A DNA stretch of 64,000 nt from Ottowia testudinis (GCF_017498525.1 NZ_CP071796.1:3782001-3846000), one strand, 5' to 3'; counted from the stretch's first letter, positions 43,265 to 58,196 are shown. Notes: generated from the letters alone by a model not told the origin. A program made the numbers and translations.

Positions 43265-43290
43265 TTAGGTATTTGTCAATAAATACCTAA
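43265..43290. promoter_or_regulatory. Perfect inverted repeat, likely AbiEi operator
   Basis: TTAGGTATTT (43265-43274), GTCAAT, AAATACCTAA (43281-43290): exact 10-bp inverted arms just upstream of the antitoxin start. Known AbiEi antitoxins bind inverted repeats at this location, so autoregulation is likely. Confidence 0.75.
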
Positions 43291-43372
43291 AAAACGGATC
43301 AAACATGGGCTGCGTACTTCAGAACGCCTTTAGCAGTAGCTCCTCGACAACGCCTTATTCCCGATACTGATC

Positions 43373-44722
43373 TTATCGCTGCGACATGTCTGTATATGCC
43401 CGCACACTGAAACCAATTTCAGTTTGATTTTCATCACTTGCTGCAAAAATTAAGCCATCATGCATTCGAGCAACCGCCGCGACGATGCTCAATCCAAGGC
43501 CGTGATGTGTTTCAGATTCTGTTCTTGATGCCTCAACCCTATACATGCGGTCAAAGATTTTTGATAGCTGCTCAGGCGCAATCCGAATGCCCTGATTGAC
43601 TGTGGTGATGCCAAGCATTTCATCTGGCTGCTGCAGGATTTTCACCATGATGATGGAGTTACGGGCAGCATAGCGAGTCGCATTACCCAACAGGTTAGAG
43701 ACTGCACGTTTTATCAACGGAACATCAAATTGGCCGGAGCCGTCTCCGTCAATAACTATGCTTAAACCTGCTTCGGCCAAGGCGGCCTCATGGTATTCCG
43801 CCACAGAGGAAACTACCTGCTTCATACTACTGACGGGATTGCGTCGGGCTTTAGCGCCTCTATCGACTTGAGCCAGAAAAAGCATGTCCTTAATCATGCC
43901 TGACATGCGCTGTAGATCTTCAAGATGCGAGCCCATTATCTCCACCAGGGTCTGTGCATCACGCTGCTTACGCAGGGCAACCTCCGTGCTTGTGATGAGT
44001 GTCGCCAACGGCGTATTCAGTTCATGTGCCACATCGGCATTGAAACCTTCCAATTGTCGATATGCTTTTTCGATACGCTGTAGGAGTTGGTTGAATTGGT
44101 GAACCAGAGGTTGCAATTCGGCAGGTTGTCGAGAATCATCCAAGCGTTGCTGTAGATTGGCAGCATCGAGCGATTGAATTTGTGTCATGAGATGTTGAAC
44201 GGGCCGAACACCGCGACGAATCAATACAAGCCCACCAAATGCAAATACCAGCACGCCGAGCAATGAACCGCCAGCTAACGTGAGCAACAAATGCTTAAGT
44301 AATTGCGCATCTGCCTCTTTATCTTGCGATATGCGTCCATGCAATTTTCCCGTGGCAGCAAGCGGGGTATGGATTTCAAAATCTAATGAAGCAGCCTTGG
44401 CTTCTGGAATGATGTGCTTCGTCTTGAATATAGGTTGTCCATTTTCTAAAAAAAGAATCAATGAAAGATCAGAATGACCTGAAAAATGATCATTTAATCG
44501 ATCAAAAGGACTATGCCCATCAAATACACCTTCTGTTTTTTCTTGCAGTAAATGGTCTACCAATCCTGTCATATTGACCAAGGAAGCATGCCGTCTGGTG
44601 CTTAAGTGGCTTGCAGTTAAAAAATAAACGACGAGCGAGACGAGGATGAGGCCAAACAGGGTCAATACAGCCAAACCAAGCCACTGCCGTTGCTCCAATG
44701 ACCAGTTGACTCGTTTTTTCAT
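43373..44722 (-). CDS. copS: Heavy-metal sensor histidine kinase (CusS/CopS type)
   Basis: 449 residues. Two membrane helices (about 15-38 and 160-185) flank a periplasmic sensor domain of about 120 residues. A HAMP region follows ([20 protein letters not shown]), then the H-box [15 protein letters not shown] with H233, the N-box region [15 protein letters not shown] and the G-box [18 protein letters not shown]. The architecture is that of copper/silver sensors. It is coupled to the response regulator (overlap ATGA) and that pair is divergent from the copper-resistance operon, which it most likely controls. Confidence 0.87.
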   Translation of the reverse strand: MKKRVNWSLEQRQWLGLAVLTLFGLILVSLVVYFLTASHLSTRRHASLVNMTGLVDHLLQEKTEGVFDGHSPFDRLNDHFSGHSDLSLILFLENGQPIFKTKHIIPEAKAASLDFEIHTPLAATGKLHGRISQDKEADAQLLKHLLLTLAGGSLLGVLVFAFGGLVLIRRGVRPVQHLMTQIQSLDAANLQQRLDDSRQPAELQPLVHQFNQLLQRIEKAYRQLEGFNADVAHELNTPLATLITSTEVALRKQRDAQTLVEIMGSHLEDLQRMSGMIKDMLFLAQVDRGAKARRNPVSSMKQVVSSVAEYHEAALAEAGLSIVIDGDGSGQFDVPLIKRAVSNLLGNATRYAARNSIIMVKILQQPDEMLGITTVNQGIRIAPEQLSKIFDRMYRVEASRTESETHHGLGLSIVAAVARMHDGLIFAASDENQTEIGFSVRAYTDMSQR

Positions 44723-45408
44723 GCGCTGCGATACTCCAGCACATACCCCATGCCGCGGACGGTATGTAGCAAGGGCAAAGTAAATGGGTCATCCAATTTG
44801 CTGCGCAAGCGTCTAACCGCGACCTCCACCACATTGGTTTCACTGTCGAAATTCATATCCCAAACCTGCTCGGCTAGTTCCGTGCGAGACAGAACTTCGC
44901 CTTGCCTGCGCATGAATAACACCAACAGCGTAAATTCCTTAGCCGTCAAATCCAGGCGTTGACCTGAACGCAGCGCTTTACGCCGTGCCAAATCCACTTC
45001 TAAATCTGCAATCTCCAATTTGACTGTTTTGGCAGAGTTTTGAGCATCAGATTTTGAACGTCTCACCAACGCTTGCAAACGTGCGACCAGCTCAGAAAAG
45101 GCAAACGGCTTGACTAGATAATCATCTGCACCGCCTTGCAATCCGCTTACACGATCTTCCACGCTGCCTCTGGCTGTCAGCATTAATACTGGGGTGGATT
45201 TTTTGGAGCGCAGCGCTGACAAAAGCGCCATACCGTCAATGCCAGGCAGCATTCTGTCCAATATCAGCGCGTCGTATTCAGTCTCAAGCGCCAGATGCAA
45301 ACCGTCGACACCGGTGTTTGCCACATCCACGATAAAGCCATCCTCCGTGAGTCCTGCACACAGATATTCAGCGAGTTTGGTTTCGTCTTCCACTAAAAGA
45401 ATTCGCAT
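44719..45408 (-). CDS. copR: OmpR-family response regulator (CusR/CopR type)
   Basis: 229 residues. The receiver domain has acidic pocket E7-D8, phospho-acceptor D51 in [14 protein letters not shown], and K101 region [13 protein letters not shown]. The C-terminal winged helix has the recognition segment [36 protein letters not shown] is typical of the CusR/CopR/CzcR group. The start at 45408 fits the domain. It is divergent from the multicopper-oxidase gene with an 18-bp perfect palindrome between, a likely binding site. Confidence 0.88.
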   Translation of the reverse strand: MRILLVEDETKLAEYLCAGLTEDGFIVDVANTGVDGLHLALETEYDALILDRMLPGIDGMALLSALRSKKSTPVLMLTARGSVEDRVSGLQGGADDYLVKPFAFSELVARLQALVRRSKSDAQNSAKTVKLEIADLEVDLARRKALRSGQRLDLTAKEFTLLVLFMRRQGEVLSRTELAEQVWDMNFDSETNVVEVAVRRLRSKLDDPFTLPLLHTVRGMGYVLEYRSA

Positions 45409-45441
45409 GAACAGTATTGTCCGTTGATGTTGATGATTTTG

Positions 45442-45459
45442 GATTACAAATTTGTAATC
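45442..45459. promoter_or_regulatory. CopR/CusR-type box
   Basis: GATTACAAATTTGTAATC is a perfect 18-bp palindrome between the divergent copR and copA genes. It has the form ATTACAA-NN-TTGTAAT, close to the CusR/CopR-type box ATGACAA-NN-TTGTCAT. I saw only this one copy, upstream of both operons. Confidence 0.75.
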
Positions 45460-45535
45460 TGACTGTTGGTGTCCTGTCTGGAGGAGCAGTCCAAAATGCC
45501 CCCTAACACCCACGAATCGACAGAAAGAGACTCCC

Positions 45536-47401
45536 ATGAAACGACCCAGCGATGTGTCACTTGCTCCTGTTGGCCTAGGCCGCCGCTATTTTGTCCAAGG
45601 CCTTGCCGCAGGTGGCGTCTTGTTGGGCTTGTCAGCCTATGGCAGGCAAGCATTCGCACAGGCGGACAGCAAACAACGAACGGGTACTGCGCCAGTGTTG
45701 CGCGGGATCGAGTTTGATCTTGTGGTGTCGGAAGTGCCCGTCAACTTCACAGGCACTCCAGGCATCGCCACCGCCATCAATGGCTCGGTTCCAGCACCCA
45801 CCTTGCGCTGGAAGGAAGGTGACACAGTCACTATTCGTGTGACCAACAGGCTGCGCGAAAGCACATCTATCCATTGGCATGGCATCATCTTGCCATACCA
45901 GATGGATGGTGTTCCTGGGGTCAGTTTCGCAGGCATTGGCCCAGGCGAAACCTTTACCTACCGTTTCAAGGTAGAGCAAAGTGGGACTTACTGGTACCAC
46001 TCACATTCGGGCATGCAGGAGCTCACGGGCATGTATGGCGCGATCATCATTGATCCGCTGGATGCCAGTAACGACATTCGAGCAGATCGCGATTTTGTAG
46101 TGCAGCTTTCTGACTGGACCGATGAAGACCCGATGCGGGTACTGATGAAACTCAGAACCCAGAGCAATTACTACAACTTCAATCAGCCAACTGCGGTGGA
46201 TTTTGCGCGCGATGTTCGCCGCTATGGCATGGCTAAAGCGGTGGACATGCGCAAGATGTGGAATGAAATGCGCATGAGCCCAACCGACTTGTCTGACCTG
46301 TCTGCCATGGCTGCCACTTTTCTGACCAACGGCATGACACCCGCAGGCAACTGGACGGGCCTGTTCAAGCGTGGAGAAAAAATCCGGTTGCGTTTCATCA
46401 ATTCAGCGGGAAACACTTTCTACGATGTCCGCATTCCAGGTCTGAAACTGAAAATAGTCCAGGTAGATGGGGTGAATATTGAGCCCGTCACGGTTGATGA
46501 GTTCCGCTTTGGCCCTGGTGAGACTTTTGATGTATTGGTCGAGCCGAAAAATGATGCCTACACCATCTTCGCACAAACCATGGATCGCACAGGCTATGCG
46601 CGTGGCACTTTGGCCGTGCAGCAAGGTTTGAGTGCACCAGTACCCGAACTGGAAAAGGCCGAGTGGTTAACGATGGCCGACATGATGGGTGATATGGGTG
46701 GCATGGATCATGGTAGCGGTGGTATGCAAGGCATGGATCACAGCAAGATGCAAGTCATGAACCATGGCTCCATGGCCACGATGGATCACAACAAGATGGC
46801 TGGCATGAATCATGGCGCAATGGCAATGGATCATAGTCAGCACAGTATGGGCAGTGGAAATCCACTGGCCAAGGCTAGCGGTAAGGTGCGACATGCCCGC
46901 ACTGAGTACGGCCCCAGCACCGATATGCGTGTAGATATGCCACGCACCAATCTGGACGATCCAGGCATAGGTTTACGCAACAACGGTCGTCGCGTCTTGA
47001 CCTTGGCTGATTTACATACCATTGGCGGCCCGATGGATCCGCGCGGTGCAGAGCGCGAAATTGAATTGCATCTGACAGGCAATATGGAGCGTTATTCATG
47101 GTCGCTCGATGGCCTTGAGTTTGGTAAATCCAGTCCTGTGCACTTCAACTATGGTGAGCGTCTGCGTGTCATCTTGCACAACGACACCATGATGACGCAC
47201 CCCATGCACTTGCATGGCATGTGGAGTGAGCTGGAAAAACCCAGCGGAGAGTTTCAGGCGAGACGCCATGTCATCCCAATACAGCCAGCCCAAAGGGTCA
47301 GTTTTCTCGTGACGGCCGATGCGATTGGTCGCTGGGTTTGGCATTGCCACCTCATGTTCCACATGGACATGGGCATGTTCCGCGAAGTGGTGGTGTCTTA
47401 A
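45536..47401 (+). CDS. copA: Multicopper oxidase CopA (periplasmic copper resistance)
   Basis: 621 residues. Tat signal: [20 protein letters not shown]. Three cupredoxin domains; copper ligands are in [10 protein letters not shown] and [10 protein letters not shown] near the N-terminus, and HPMHLHGMW and [19 protein letters not shown] at the C-terminus (complete type 1/2/3 set). Between them, residues about 380-442 form a Met/His-rich segment with repeats such as [18 protein letters not shown], expected to bind extra copper. The enzyme oxidises Cu(I) and sequesters copper in the periplasm. It is the first gene of a six-gene operon and follows the CopR box. Confidence 0.92.
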   Translation: MKRPSDVSLAPVGLGRRYFVQGLAAGGVLLGLSAYGRQAFAQADSKQRTGTAPVLRGIEFDLVVSEVPVNFTGTPGIATAINGSVPAPTLRWKEGDTVTIRVTNRLRESTSIHWHGIILPYQMDGVPGVSFAGIGPGETFTYRFKVEQSGTYWYHSHSGMQELTGMYGAIIIDPLDASNDIRADRDFVVQLSDWTDEDPMRVLMKLRTQSNYYNFNQPTAVDFARDVRRYGMAKAVDMRKMWNEMRMSPTDLSDLSAMAATFLTNGMTPAGNWTGLFKRGEKIRLRFINSAGNTFYDVRIPGLKLKIVQVDGVNIEPVTVDEFRFGPGETFDVLVEPKNDAYTIFAQTMDRTGYARGTLAVQQGLSAPVPELEKAEWLTMADMMGDMGGMDHGSGGMQGMDHSKMQVMNHGSMATMDHNKMAGMNHGAMAMDHSQHSMGSGNPLAKASGKVRHARTEYGPSTDMRVDMPRTNLDDPGIGLRNNGRRVLTLADLHTIGGPMDPRGAEREIELHLTGNMERYSWSLDGLEFGKSSPVHFNYGERLRVILHNDTMMTHPMHLHGMWSELEKPSGEFQARRHVIPIQPAQRVSFLVTADAIGRWVWHCHLMFHMDMGMFREVVVS

Positions 47402-47423
47402 GCACGGCGCAAGGAGAATAAAA

Positions 47424-48377
47424 ATGCAATCCAAATACACATGGCTTTTGCCCCTTTTGGCATCGATTTTTTCTCTGAGTGCTTGGGCTCAATCAGCGTC
47501 ACATGCTGGGCACTCATCAGCAAACAGTAGTTCAGATTCTGCCACCAGCAAGCCCCAAGCCATCGAGATTCCCAAAACCTCTCAACTGACGGTTTCTTCT
47601 GAGCAGCCGATGGATCACAGCCAGATGAAAATGCAAGGCGGGGATGCTCCTGCTGATGCCCGCGATCCGCACGCTTACTCTGACGGCCTTCAACTCGGCG
47701 TAGGCCAGTATGCGTTGTCTGATAAACGACAGTTGTACTTGCATGACGAGCACTCCTTTGCTTCATTTCTGATGAATCGATTGGAGTGGGTTCACAGCAA
47801 AAACGGCAATGCTACTGTTTTTGACGGGCAATTCAGTTATGGCACTGCTTTCAATAAATTCACGGTTAAAGCTGAGGGTGAGGCTGCCAAAGGAAAGCTC
47901 CATGAGGCTCGAACGGAATTTTTGTGGGGGCATGCCATTGCGCCCTACTGGGATAGCCAGTTAGGCATCCGTCTGGATAAAGGCACTGTTGTCAATCGTC
48001 AATGGCTAGCCTTTGGCGTTCAGGGTATTGCTCCATATTGGTTTGATGTCGATGCCACTGCCTATGTGGGCAACGAAGGTCGTACTGCTTTGCGTCTTGG
48101 TGCCACTTACGACCTGCTCATTAACCAGCGCCTGATATTGCAACCGAGGGCGGAGATCAACCTCTATGGAAAAGACGATTCTGTCAACGGCATTGGGCGA
48201 GGTTTGTCCTCTGGAGTTGTTGGGATGCGTTTGCGATACGAATTTAGCCGTCAATTTGCACCCTATGTCGGAGTAGAGCGCACCATTACTTTCGGGAAAA
48301 CGGCTGATATGGCCCGTGCCAGCGGGGAAAAGACGGGTAACACCCGTTGGATAGCGGGTGTGCGATTCTGGTTCTGA
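47424..48377 (+). CDS. copB: Copper resistance outer-membrane protein CopB
   Basis: 317 residues with signal peptide (KYTWLLPLLASIFSLSAWAQ). A short His/Met-bearing N-terminal stretch (SHAGHSSANSS, QPMDHSQMKMQGGD) is followed by a beta-barrel: DDEHSFASFLMNRLEWVHSK-like strands, LHEARTEFLWGHAIAPYWDS, LQPRAEINLYGKDDSVNGIG and a C-terminal Phe (TRWIAGVRFWF), as expected for an outer-membrane barrel. AAGGAG precedes the ATG at 47424, 22 bases after copA. The Met-rich repeats are fewer than in Pseudomonas CopB. Confidence 0.9.
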   Translation: MQSKYTWLLPLLASIFSLSAWAQSASHAGHSSANSSSDSATSKPQAIEIPKTSQLTVSSEQPMDHSQMKMQGGDAPADARDPHAYSDGLQLGVGQYALSDKRQLYLHDEHSFASFLMNRLEWVHSKNGNATVFDGQFSYGTAFNKFTVKAEGEAAKGKLHEARTEFLWGHAIAPYWDSQLGIRLDKGTVVNRQWLAFGVQGIAPYWFDVDATAYVGNEGRTALRLGATYDLLINQRLILQPRAEINLYGKDDSVNGIGRGLSSGVVGMRLRYEFSRQFAPYVGVERTITFGKTADMARASGEKTGNTRWIAGVRFWF

Positions 48378-48421
48378 AATCGCACGAAATTCTCAAATTT
48401 TAATTTTTTAAGGACTTTCTC

Positions 48422-48904
48422 ATGAAAAAAATCATCACTATTTTGGCTTTGGTAACCGTGCCATTTGCTGCATTTGCAAGCGGCGACCACGCTGGCGGAC
48501 ATGCCATGAATCATGCGACACCTGATTCGGCAGCAGGCAAGCCCGCAGCAACAGGAACCAAAGTAGCCCGCACTATTAATGTCACGATGAGTGATGCAAT
48601 GCGTTTTTCTCCTGACTCAGTAGAGGTCAAAGCTGGCGAAACGGTTCGTTTCTTTGTCAAGAACGAAGGCAAGATAACGCATGAATTTGTTATTGGTAAT
48701 GATTCGGAAATCAAAGAGCATGCGGAGATGATGAAGCAAATGCCAGGAATGACTCACAACGACGGGAGCATGATTACTCTCAAGCCAGGCCAAAAAGGCG
48801 CAGTGACTTGGACATTTTCCAAGTCGGGTAATTTCAGTTTTGGCTGCACTGTGCCCGGACATTTGGAGGCTGGAATGGTCGGAAAGTTCAGCGTAACCCC
48901 TTGA
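48422..48904 (+). CDS. Periplasmic cupredoxin-type copper-binding protein
   Basis: 160 residues with signal peptide (MKKIITILALVTVPFAAFAS). A cupredoxin fold covers about 48-160. The type-1 copper ligands are visible: His in GKITHEFVIG and Cys, His, Met in FGCTVPGHLEAGMVG. A short His-rich N-terminal stretch (GDHAGGHAMNH) and a Met-rich loop (MMKQMPGMTHNDGSM) add metal sites. CopI-like cupredoxins in copper clusters confer resistance or carry electrons or copper. The ribosome site is AAGGA before the ATG. Confidence 0.85.
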   Translation: MKKIITILALVTVPFAAFASGDHAGGHAMNHATPDSAAGKPAATGTKVARTINVTMSDAMRFSPDSVEVKAGETVRFFVKNEGKITHEFVIGNDSEIKEHAEMMKQMPGMTHNDGSMITLKPGQKGAVTWTFSKSGNFSFGCTVPGHLEAGMVGKFSVTP

Positions 48905-48941
48905 ATATCATCCAAAATAATTATTTTTTCTGAGGCTAATT

Positions 48942-49409
48942 ATGACTAATCAAGATCGTCGCAAAGTTATCAAATCTGTCGTTTTAGCTGGCTCGATTTC
49001 TGCATTTTCTTTTGCATTTGCTCAATCATCTGCACCACTTATCGAGGTTTGGAAAGACCCCAACTGTGGGTGCTGTAAAGACTGGATCAGTCATATCGAA
49101 AAAGCTGGTTTCAAGGTCAAAGTCAACGACACGGGAAATAATTCTGCTCGCACTCGCTTGGGAGTGTCTCAGAAGTTTGCGTCTTGTCACACCGCGACAA
49201 TAGGAAAATATGTTATCGAAGGACATGTTCCAGCCAGCGATATTCAGCGATTGCTCAAAGAAAAGCCCACAGCCCTCGGGCTCGCTGCTCCAGGGATGCC
49301 TGTAGGCTCTCCGGGTATGGATGGCGAGGCTTATAAAGGGCGCAAAGACGCGTACAGCGTATTACTGGTTCAACGCGATGGCAGCAGTACGGTCTTTCAA
49401 TCACATTAA
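48942..49409 (+). CDS. DUF411 metal-binding protein (copper cluster)
   Basis: 155 residues. Signal sequence about 1-28 (RRKVIKSVVLAGSISAFSFA, FAQ), possibly Tat-like since RR precedes the hydrophobic core. The mature domain starts with the thioredoxin-like strand IEVWKDPNCGCCKDWISHIE, whose C42, C44 and C45 form the DUF411 metal/redox motif; SCHTATIGKYVIEGHVPASD completes the signature. DUF411 proteins (also called CopG in copper operons) are thought to change copper redox state or bind it. It is 37 bases after the cupredoxin gene. Confidence 0.85.
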   Translation: MTNQDRRKVIKSVVLAGSISAFSFAFAQSSAPLIEVWKDPNCGCCKDWISHIEKAGFKVKVNDTGNNSARTRLGVSQKFASCHTATIGKYVIEGHVPASDIQRLLKEKPTALGLAAPGMPVGSPGMDGEAYKGRKDAYSVLLVQRDGSSTVFQSH

Positions 49410-49428
49410 TTTAAAGAGGAACTTAATC

Positions 49429-49947
49429 ATGAAACCTATTTCAAAAAGCATTCTCGCTCTGGGGGTGATTGCCTTTAGCCATTTGACTTTCGCACAAACT
49501 CAGCCCGTTGATCATGCTGCACATCACACTGGTGATATATCAAAATCTTCTGCTGCCGTAGCTGCAAACGCAGAAGGAAAAGTCAAAATGGCAGACATGG
49601 ATACGCACTTGAAAGCAATGCAGGCGATGCATGAAAAAATGGGATCTGCCAAAAATCCAGAACAACAGCAGGCTCTGATGGCAGAGCAGATGAAATTAAT
49701 GCAAGACGGCATGACCATGATGAAAAACATGGGTGCTGATATGAAGGCCATGTCAGGCAAAATGAATGGGATGAACGACATAAAACCCCAGCAAGCTGGT
49801 AAACCTATGGGCATGGGTGGCATGGGAATGATGGGCGGAGAAATGATGCAGCACCATCAAATGATGCTCAAACGCATGGAAATGATGGAGTCCATGATGC
49901 AGATGATGGTAGACCGCCTTTCAACTGCACCAACGACCGCCAAATAA
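49429..49947 (+). CDS. Small Met-rich periplasmic protein of the copper operon
   Basis: 172 residues, signal peptide MKPISKSILALGVIAFSHLT, FAQ. After a short His stretch (DHAAHHTGD) the rest is strikingly methionine-rich: KMADMDTHLKAMQAMHEKMG, MMKNMGADMKAMSGKMNGMN, GMGGMGMMGGEMMQHHQMML. Predicted helical, no domain I can name. The composition strongly suggests Cu(I)/Ag(I) binding in the periplasm. GAGGA precedes the ATG at 49429, 19 bases after the DUF411 gene and 32 bases before the Cu ATPase gene. Confidence 0.75.
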   Translation: MKPISKSILALGVIAFSHLTFAQTQPVDHAAHHTGDISKSSAAVAANAEGKVKMADMDTHLKAMQAMHEKMGSAKNPEQQQALMAEQMKLMQDGMTMMKNMGADMKAMSGKMNGMNDIKPQQAGKPMGMGGMGMMGGEMMQHHQMMLKRMEMMESMMQMMVDRLSTAPTTAK

Positions 49948-49979
49948 GCTTTTCAAATTTGGTATAGGACCGAATCAGA

Positions 49980-52325
49980 ATGAATAATGCTGAAACTCAG
50001 CATGATTGCTGCAATCATGCAAACACCATATCTGCAATTTCTGAATTGAAAGACCCTGTTTGCGGAATGACTGTAACCGAGAATTCAGCGCATTTTTTAA
50101 TTCATGGCGGTCAACATTATCTATTTTGCAGCCAGAGGTGCCAGCAAAAATTCACGACTCATCCTGAACAATATAATTCAACTGCAGCAGTATCGGCAAA
50201 ATCCATCGTAGATCAGGTGGACAAAGAAAGTGGGGGCACTTTTACCTGTCCAATGCATCCGGAAATTTTACAAAATCATCCTGGCACTTGCCCCAAGTGC
50301 GGCATGGCACTGGAGCCGCTGCTTCCAGAATTGGGAGAGGAAGATAGTCCTGAGCTTCAGGATTTTCAGCGGCGTTTTTGGTGGACATTACCGCTCACGC
50401 TTATTGTGGTTGTGCTTGCCATGGCTGGGCACTGGCTCAAATGGTTCGATATGTCGAGTCAGAGCTGGATCGAGTTGGTGTTATCGCTCCCCATTGTGTT
50501 GTGGGCTGGATTTCCGTTTTTTGAGCGTGGTTGGCATTCAATTGTCAATCGCAGTCCCAATATGTGGACTCTGATTGCCTTGGGAACAAGCGCAGCTTTT
50601 ATCTATAGCGTGGTTGCCACTATCACGCCGCAAGTATTCCCAGCGACCTTCAGCTCAATGGGGCGGGTTTCTGTTTACTTTGAAGCAGCGGCGGTCATCA
50701 TTTCACTGACTCTGCTTGGTCAAATGCTGGAGTTGAAAGCACGTTCGCAGACCTCTGCGGCCATCAAGTCGCTTTTAGGTCTAGCACCGAAGACGGCTCG
50801 GCGCATTCGCGACGATGGGAGTGAAGAGGATGTTCCTCTGACTCATGTCCATGTTGGTGATCTGTTGCGCATTCGACCTGGCGAAAAGGTGCCCGTCGAT
50901 GGCGTTGTCACGGAAGGCAACAGTTCAGTGGACGAATCGATGCTGACCGGTGAACCAGTACCAGTGAGCAAGCGGACTGGCGACAAGGTCATCGGTGCGA
51001 CCCTCAACACGAGTGGCGCATTGATCATGCGTTCAGAACGCGTTGGCGCATCCACTATGCTCTCGCAGATTGTCAATATGGTGGTGCAAGCACAACGATC
51101 CAAAGCACCAATGCAGCGGATGGCAGATGTAGTCTCGGGCTACTTTGTCATGGCGGTGGTTTTCGTTGCACTGCTCACCTTCTTCGGCTGGGGACTGTTC
51201 GGCCCAGAGCCCAGTTGGATTTACGGCCTAGTCAATGCGGTCGCCGTATTAATCATCGCCTGCCCATGCGCACTTGGGCTGGCGACACCTATGTCCATCA
51301 TGGTTGCAACTGGACGCGGTGCGACACATGGCATCTTGTTTCACGATGCGGCCGCTATCGAAAATCTGCGCAAGGTTGACACATTGATTGTCGACAAAAC
51401 GGGGACCTTGACGGATGGAAAGCCTGTCTTTGACCGTGTCGTACCAGCACTGGGTCATGGCGTTGACGATGTGCTGCGACTGGCAGCGAGTCTGGATCAA
51501 GGCAGCGAGCACCCCCTTGCTGATGCCATTGTTCGTGCAGCGCGCGAGCGTAGTTTGACGCTGGCAAAGCCAGAGAATTTTGAATCAGGGTCTGGAATCG
51601 GAGTGCGCGGTCTGGTCGACGGGCAGGACTTGGCATTGGGAAACGCCGCGCTGATGGAGCAACTGGGTGTCTCTGTGCAATTGATGGTGTCGGAAGCTGA
51701 GGCCTTACGCTCAGAAGGTGCGAGTGTCATGCATTTGGCGGTGAATGGCCAGCTTGTCGGCATATTGGCAGTTTCTGATCCAATCAAGTCCACCACACCT
51801 GAAGCGCTCAAGCAGCTCAAAGAAGCGGGGATTCGTATCGTGATGGCAACGGGTGATGGTTTGACTACAGCGCGTGCTGTCGGCACACGCTTGGGTATCG
51901 ACGAGATTCATGGCGAAGTGAAGCCTGCAGAAAAACTGGACCTAGTGCAAAAGCTTCAAGACCAAGGTCGAATTGTTGCAATGGCCGGTGACGGTATCAA
52001 TGACGCGCCTGCACTGGCCAAGGCCGACGTTGGAGTTGCCATGGGAACGGGTACAGACGTGGCTATGAATAGTGCTCAGGTTACTCTGATCAAAGGCGAT
52101 TTGCGAGGCATTGCGATTGCTCGAACCCTATCTGAGCAAACAGTGCGCAACATGAAGCAGAACCTTTTGTTTGCCTTTGTGTACAACGCATTGGGGGTGA
52201 CCATTGCATCTGGCTTGCTTTACCCAGTGACAGGCTGGTTGCTTTCCCCCATGATCGCAGCACTAGCCATGAGTTTAAGTTCGGCCTCTGTGATTGGAAA
52301 TGCACTCCGGCTCAAACAATCGTAA
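49980..52325 (+). CDS. Cu(I) P-type ATPase with YHS and HMBD N-terminus
   Basis: 781 residues. The N-terminus has a YHS domain ([10 protein letters not shown] at 23-32, [10 protein letters not shown]) and a heavy-metal-binding domain with Cys pair in [20 protein letters not shown] (87-106), not the usual HMA. The P1B core follows: TGE in MLTGEPVPV, the membrane motif C428-P-C430 in [12 protein letters not shown], phosphorylation D472 in DKTGTLTDG, and [20 protein letters not shown]. It ends [15 protein letters not shown], the Cu(I)-type MxxSS motif. It exports Cu(I) from cytoplasm to periplasm, where the oxidase and binding proteins of the operon act. Last gene of the operon. Confidence 0.92.
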   Translation: MNNAETQHDCCNHANTISAISELKDPVCGMTVTENSAHFLIHGGQHYLFCSQRCQQKFTTHPEQYNSTAAVSAKSIVDQVDKESGGTFTCPMHPEILQNHPGTCPKCGMALEPLLPELGEEDSPELQDFQRRFWWTLPLTLIVVVLAMAGHWLKWFDMSSQSWIELVLSLPIVLWAGFPFFERGWHSIVNRSPNMWTLIALGTSAAFIYSVVATITPQVFPATFSSMGRVSVYFEAAAVIISLTLLGQMLELKARSQTSAAIKSLLGLAPKTARRIRDDGSEEDVPLTHVHVGDLLRIRPGEKVPVDGVVTEGNSSVDESMLTGEPVPVSKRTGDKVIGATLNTSGALIMRSERVGASTMLSQIVNMVVQAQRSKAPMQRMADVVSGYFVMAVVFVALLTFFGWGLFGPEPSWIYGLVNAVAVLIIACPCALGLATPMSIMVATGRGATHGILFHDAAAIENLRKVDTLIVDKTGTLTDGKPVFDRVVPALGHGVDDVLRLAASLDQGSEHPLADAIVRAARERSLTLAKPENFESGSGIGVRGLVDGQDLALGNAALMEQLGVSVQLMVSEAEALRSEGASVMHLAVNGQLVGILAVSDPIKSTTPEALKQLKEAGIRIVMATGDGLTTARAVGTRLGIDEIHGEVKPAEKLDLVQKLQDQGRIVAMAGDGINDAPALAKADVGVAMGTGTDVAMNSAQVTLIKGDLRGIAIARTLSEQTVRNMKQNLLFAFVYNALGVTIASGLLYPVTGWLLSPMIAALAMSLSSASVIGNALRLKQS

Positions 52326-52377
52326 ATAAATCAGGGATTGCTATTGCCGGTGCATTTCTACTATTCGATCAAGTTGT

Positions 52378-52899
52378 TCACATGACTGAGACATCTTTAA
52401 TCAAGCGAGTTTGACGAGCTTTTTTCTTGGCTTCTTCATCTGAATCGTCAGACCATCCATGTGAAGAGCTGCCCCAAGCCCAATCCGTCCCAGTGATGCC
52501 AAGAAGTTTCACATCACCAGCGGATCCATCGATTGTTCGCTCATAAGCTTTTCCAGCTGCAACGAAGGACACTTTATGGTTTCCTGGCTTGAGTCGTAGA
52601 CGAATCATGGAGTTGGGGACAGTTTCCATAGCTGCTTCACTGTTGATTGATACTTCTAGTGGGTGGTCTCCATCGCCCCAGTAGCGAACGACATACAAAG
52701 TAAGTGTGCTGGGATCTGACACAAATTGCTTTGCTTCCTGATCCTTACTTAGACTAGGGGCATTTTCTTTTGTGCAAGCAGCTGCTATGCCCCGATGCTT
52801 GTGACAGTAGGGTGACTCGGCCGTGCGATCAACCGGGGTCGCACAGCCAGTCAAGGCGAGTATTGCGACTGCCAAAGAGGTGCCGATAAGTGCTTTCAT
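52378..52899 (-). CDS. Lipoprotein of unknown function
   Basis: 173 residues. Lipoprotein signal ending ILALTGCATP with lipobox L-T-G-C (C19). The mature part is soluble: LTLYVVRYWGDGDHPLEVSI, MIRLRLKPGNHKVSFVAAGK (a beta-sandwich-like pattern as in DUF2846-type proteins) and a charged Lys/Arg C-terminus. I cannot name a function. It is the last gene on the minus strand after the czc operon, 51 bases from the small periplasmic protein, so it may be cotranscribed. Confidence 0.7.
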   Translation of the reverse strand: MKALIGTSLAVAILALTGCATPVDRTAESPYCHKHRGIAAACTKENAPSLSKDQEAKQFVSDPSTLTLYVVRYWGDGDHPLEVSINSEAAMETVPNSMIRLRLKPGNHKVSFVAAGKAYERTIDGSAGDVKLLGITGTDWAWGSSSHGWSDDSDEEAKKKARQTRLIKDVSVM

Positions 52900-52950
52900 A
52901 ATTGCCTTTCAAAACTGTTGAAAAAATATTTAGAGGGTTGTTCTAGAACT

Positions 52951-53334
52951 TTATTTCAGAACAAATTTCGCTGTAGCCGTCTTACTTGCAAGATTCACCT
53001 GGGCAATAGCCTTCGTCCCAGGCGTGACCTTAAAACTGCCCTTGGCTTCAAGCCTGTCAGCCGATGGCTTCAGTTCCACTTCTTGTTTGTCGCCGCCTGA
53101 GAGCAAGGTAATTTTTGCTGTTGCCTTGCTGACATCAACTGGTTTCCCGTGATCGCGCACGTACAACTGCAGCACATCGGGTTTAGCTACGAGTTCGTAA
53201 TCGACATCCTTGATTTCTGTGATCAAGCCTCCGTGGAGGGGCTTGTCCTCATGTCCATGAGCATGTTTGTCTGCGGCGAATACGACGCCTGATGCCATCA
53301 ACATCAAAGCGAAGGTGGTCGAAATCAGTTTCAT
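52951..53334 (-). CDS. Small periplasmic protein resembling the CzcB N-terminal domain
   Basis: 127 residues with signal peptide (MKLISTTFALMLMASGVVFA). The mature part starts with His-rich HAHGHEDKPLHGG and continues with DYELVAKPDVLQLYVRDHGK, PVDVSKATAKITLLSG, DKQEVELKPSADRLEAKGSF. Order and spacing of HGG, the D/E-L-V strand, the Y/W-DxxKP strand and K-x-T-A-K-I-T-x-L resemble residues 85-165 of the CzcB protein encoded nearby (HGGKLFKEGDFG, LFDKDKPLPSGAAKVSATIT). A free-standing metal-binding or adaptor domain is inferred. It is 50 bases downstream of czcA with a good AAGGA. Confidence 0.75.
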   Translation of the reverse strand: MKLISTTFALMLMASGVVFAADKHAHGHEDKPLHGGLITEIKDVDYELVAKPDVLQLYVRDHGKPVDVSKATAKITLLSGGDKQEVELKPSADRLEAKGSFKVTPGTKAIAQVNLASKTATAKFVLK

Positions 53335-53384
53335 GAGTTTTCCTTTCAAAAGTACAGGTTGAGAAATCAGGTCAAAAGACTTGT

Positions 53385-58194
<4,810 letters not shown>

Positions 58195-58196
58195 GT

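Noticed and set aside
49429-49947. CopZ-type copper chaperone
   Set aside because: It has a signal peptide and no CxxC HMA fold; the composition is Met-rich and helical.
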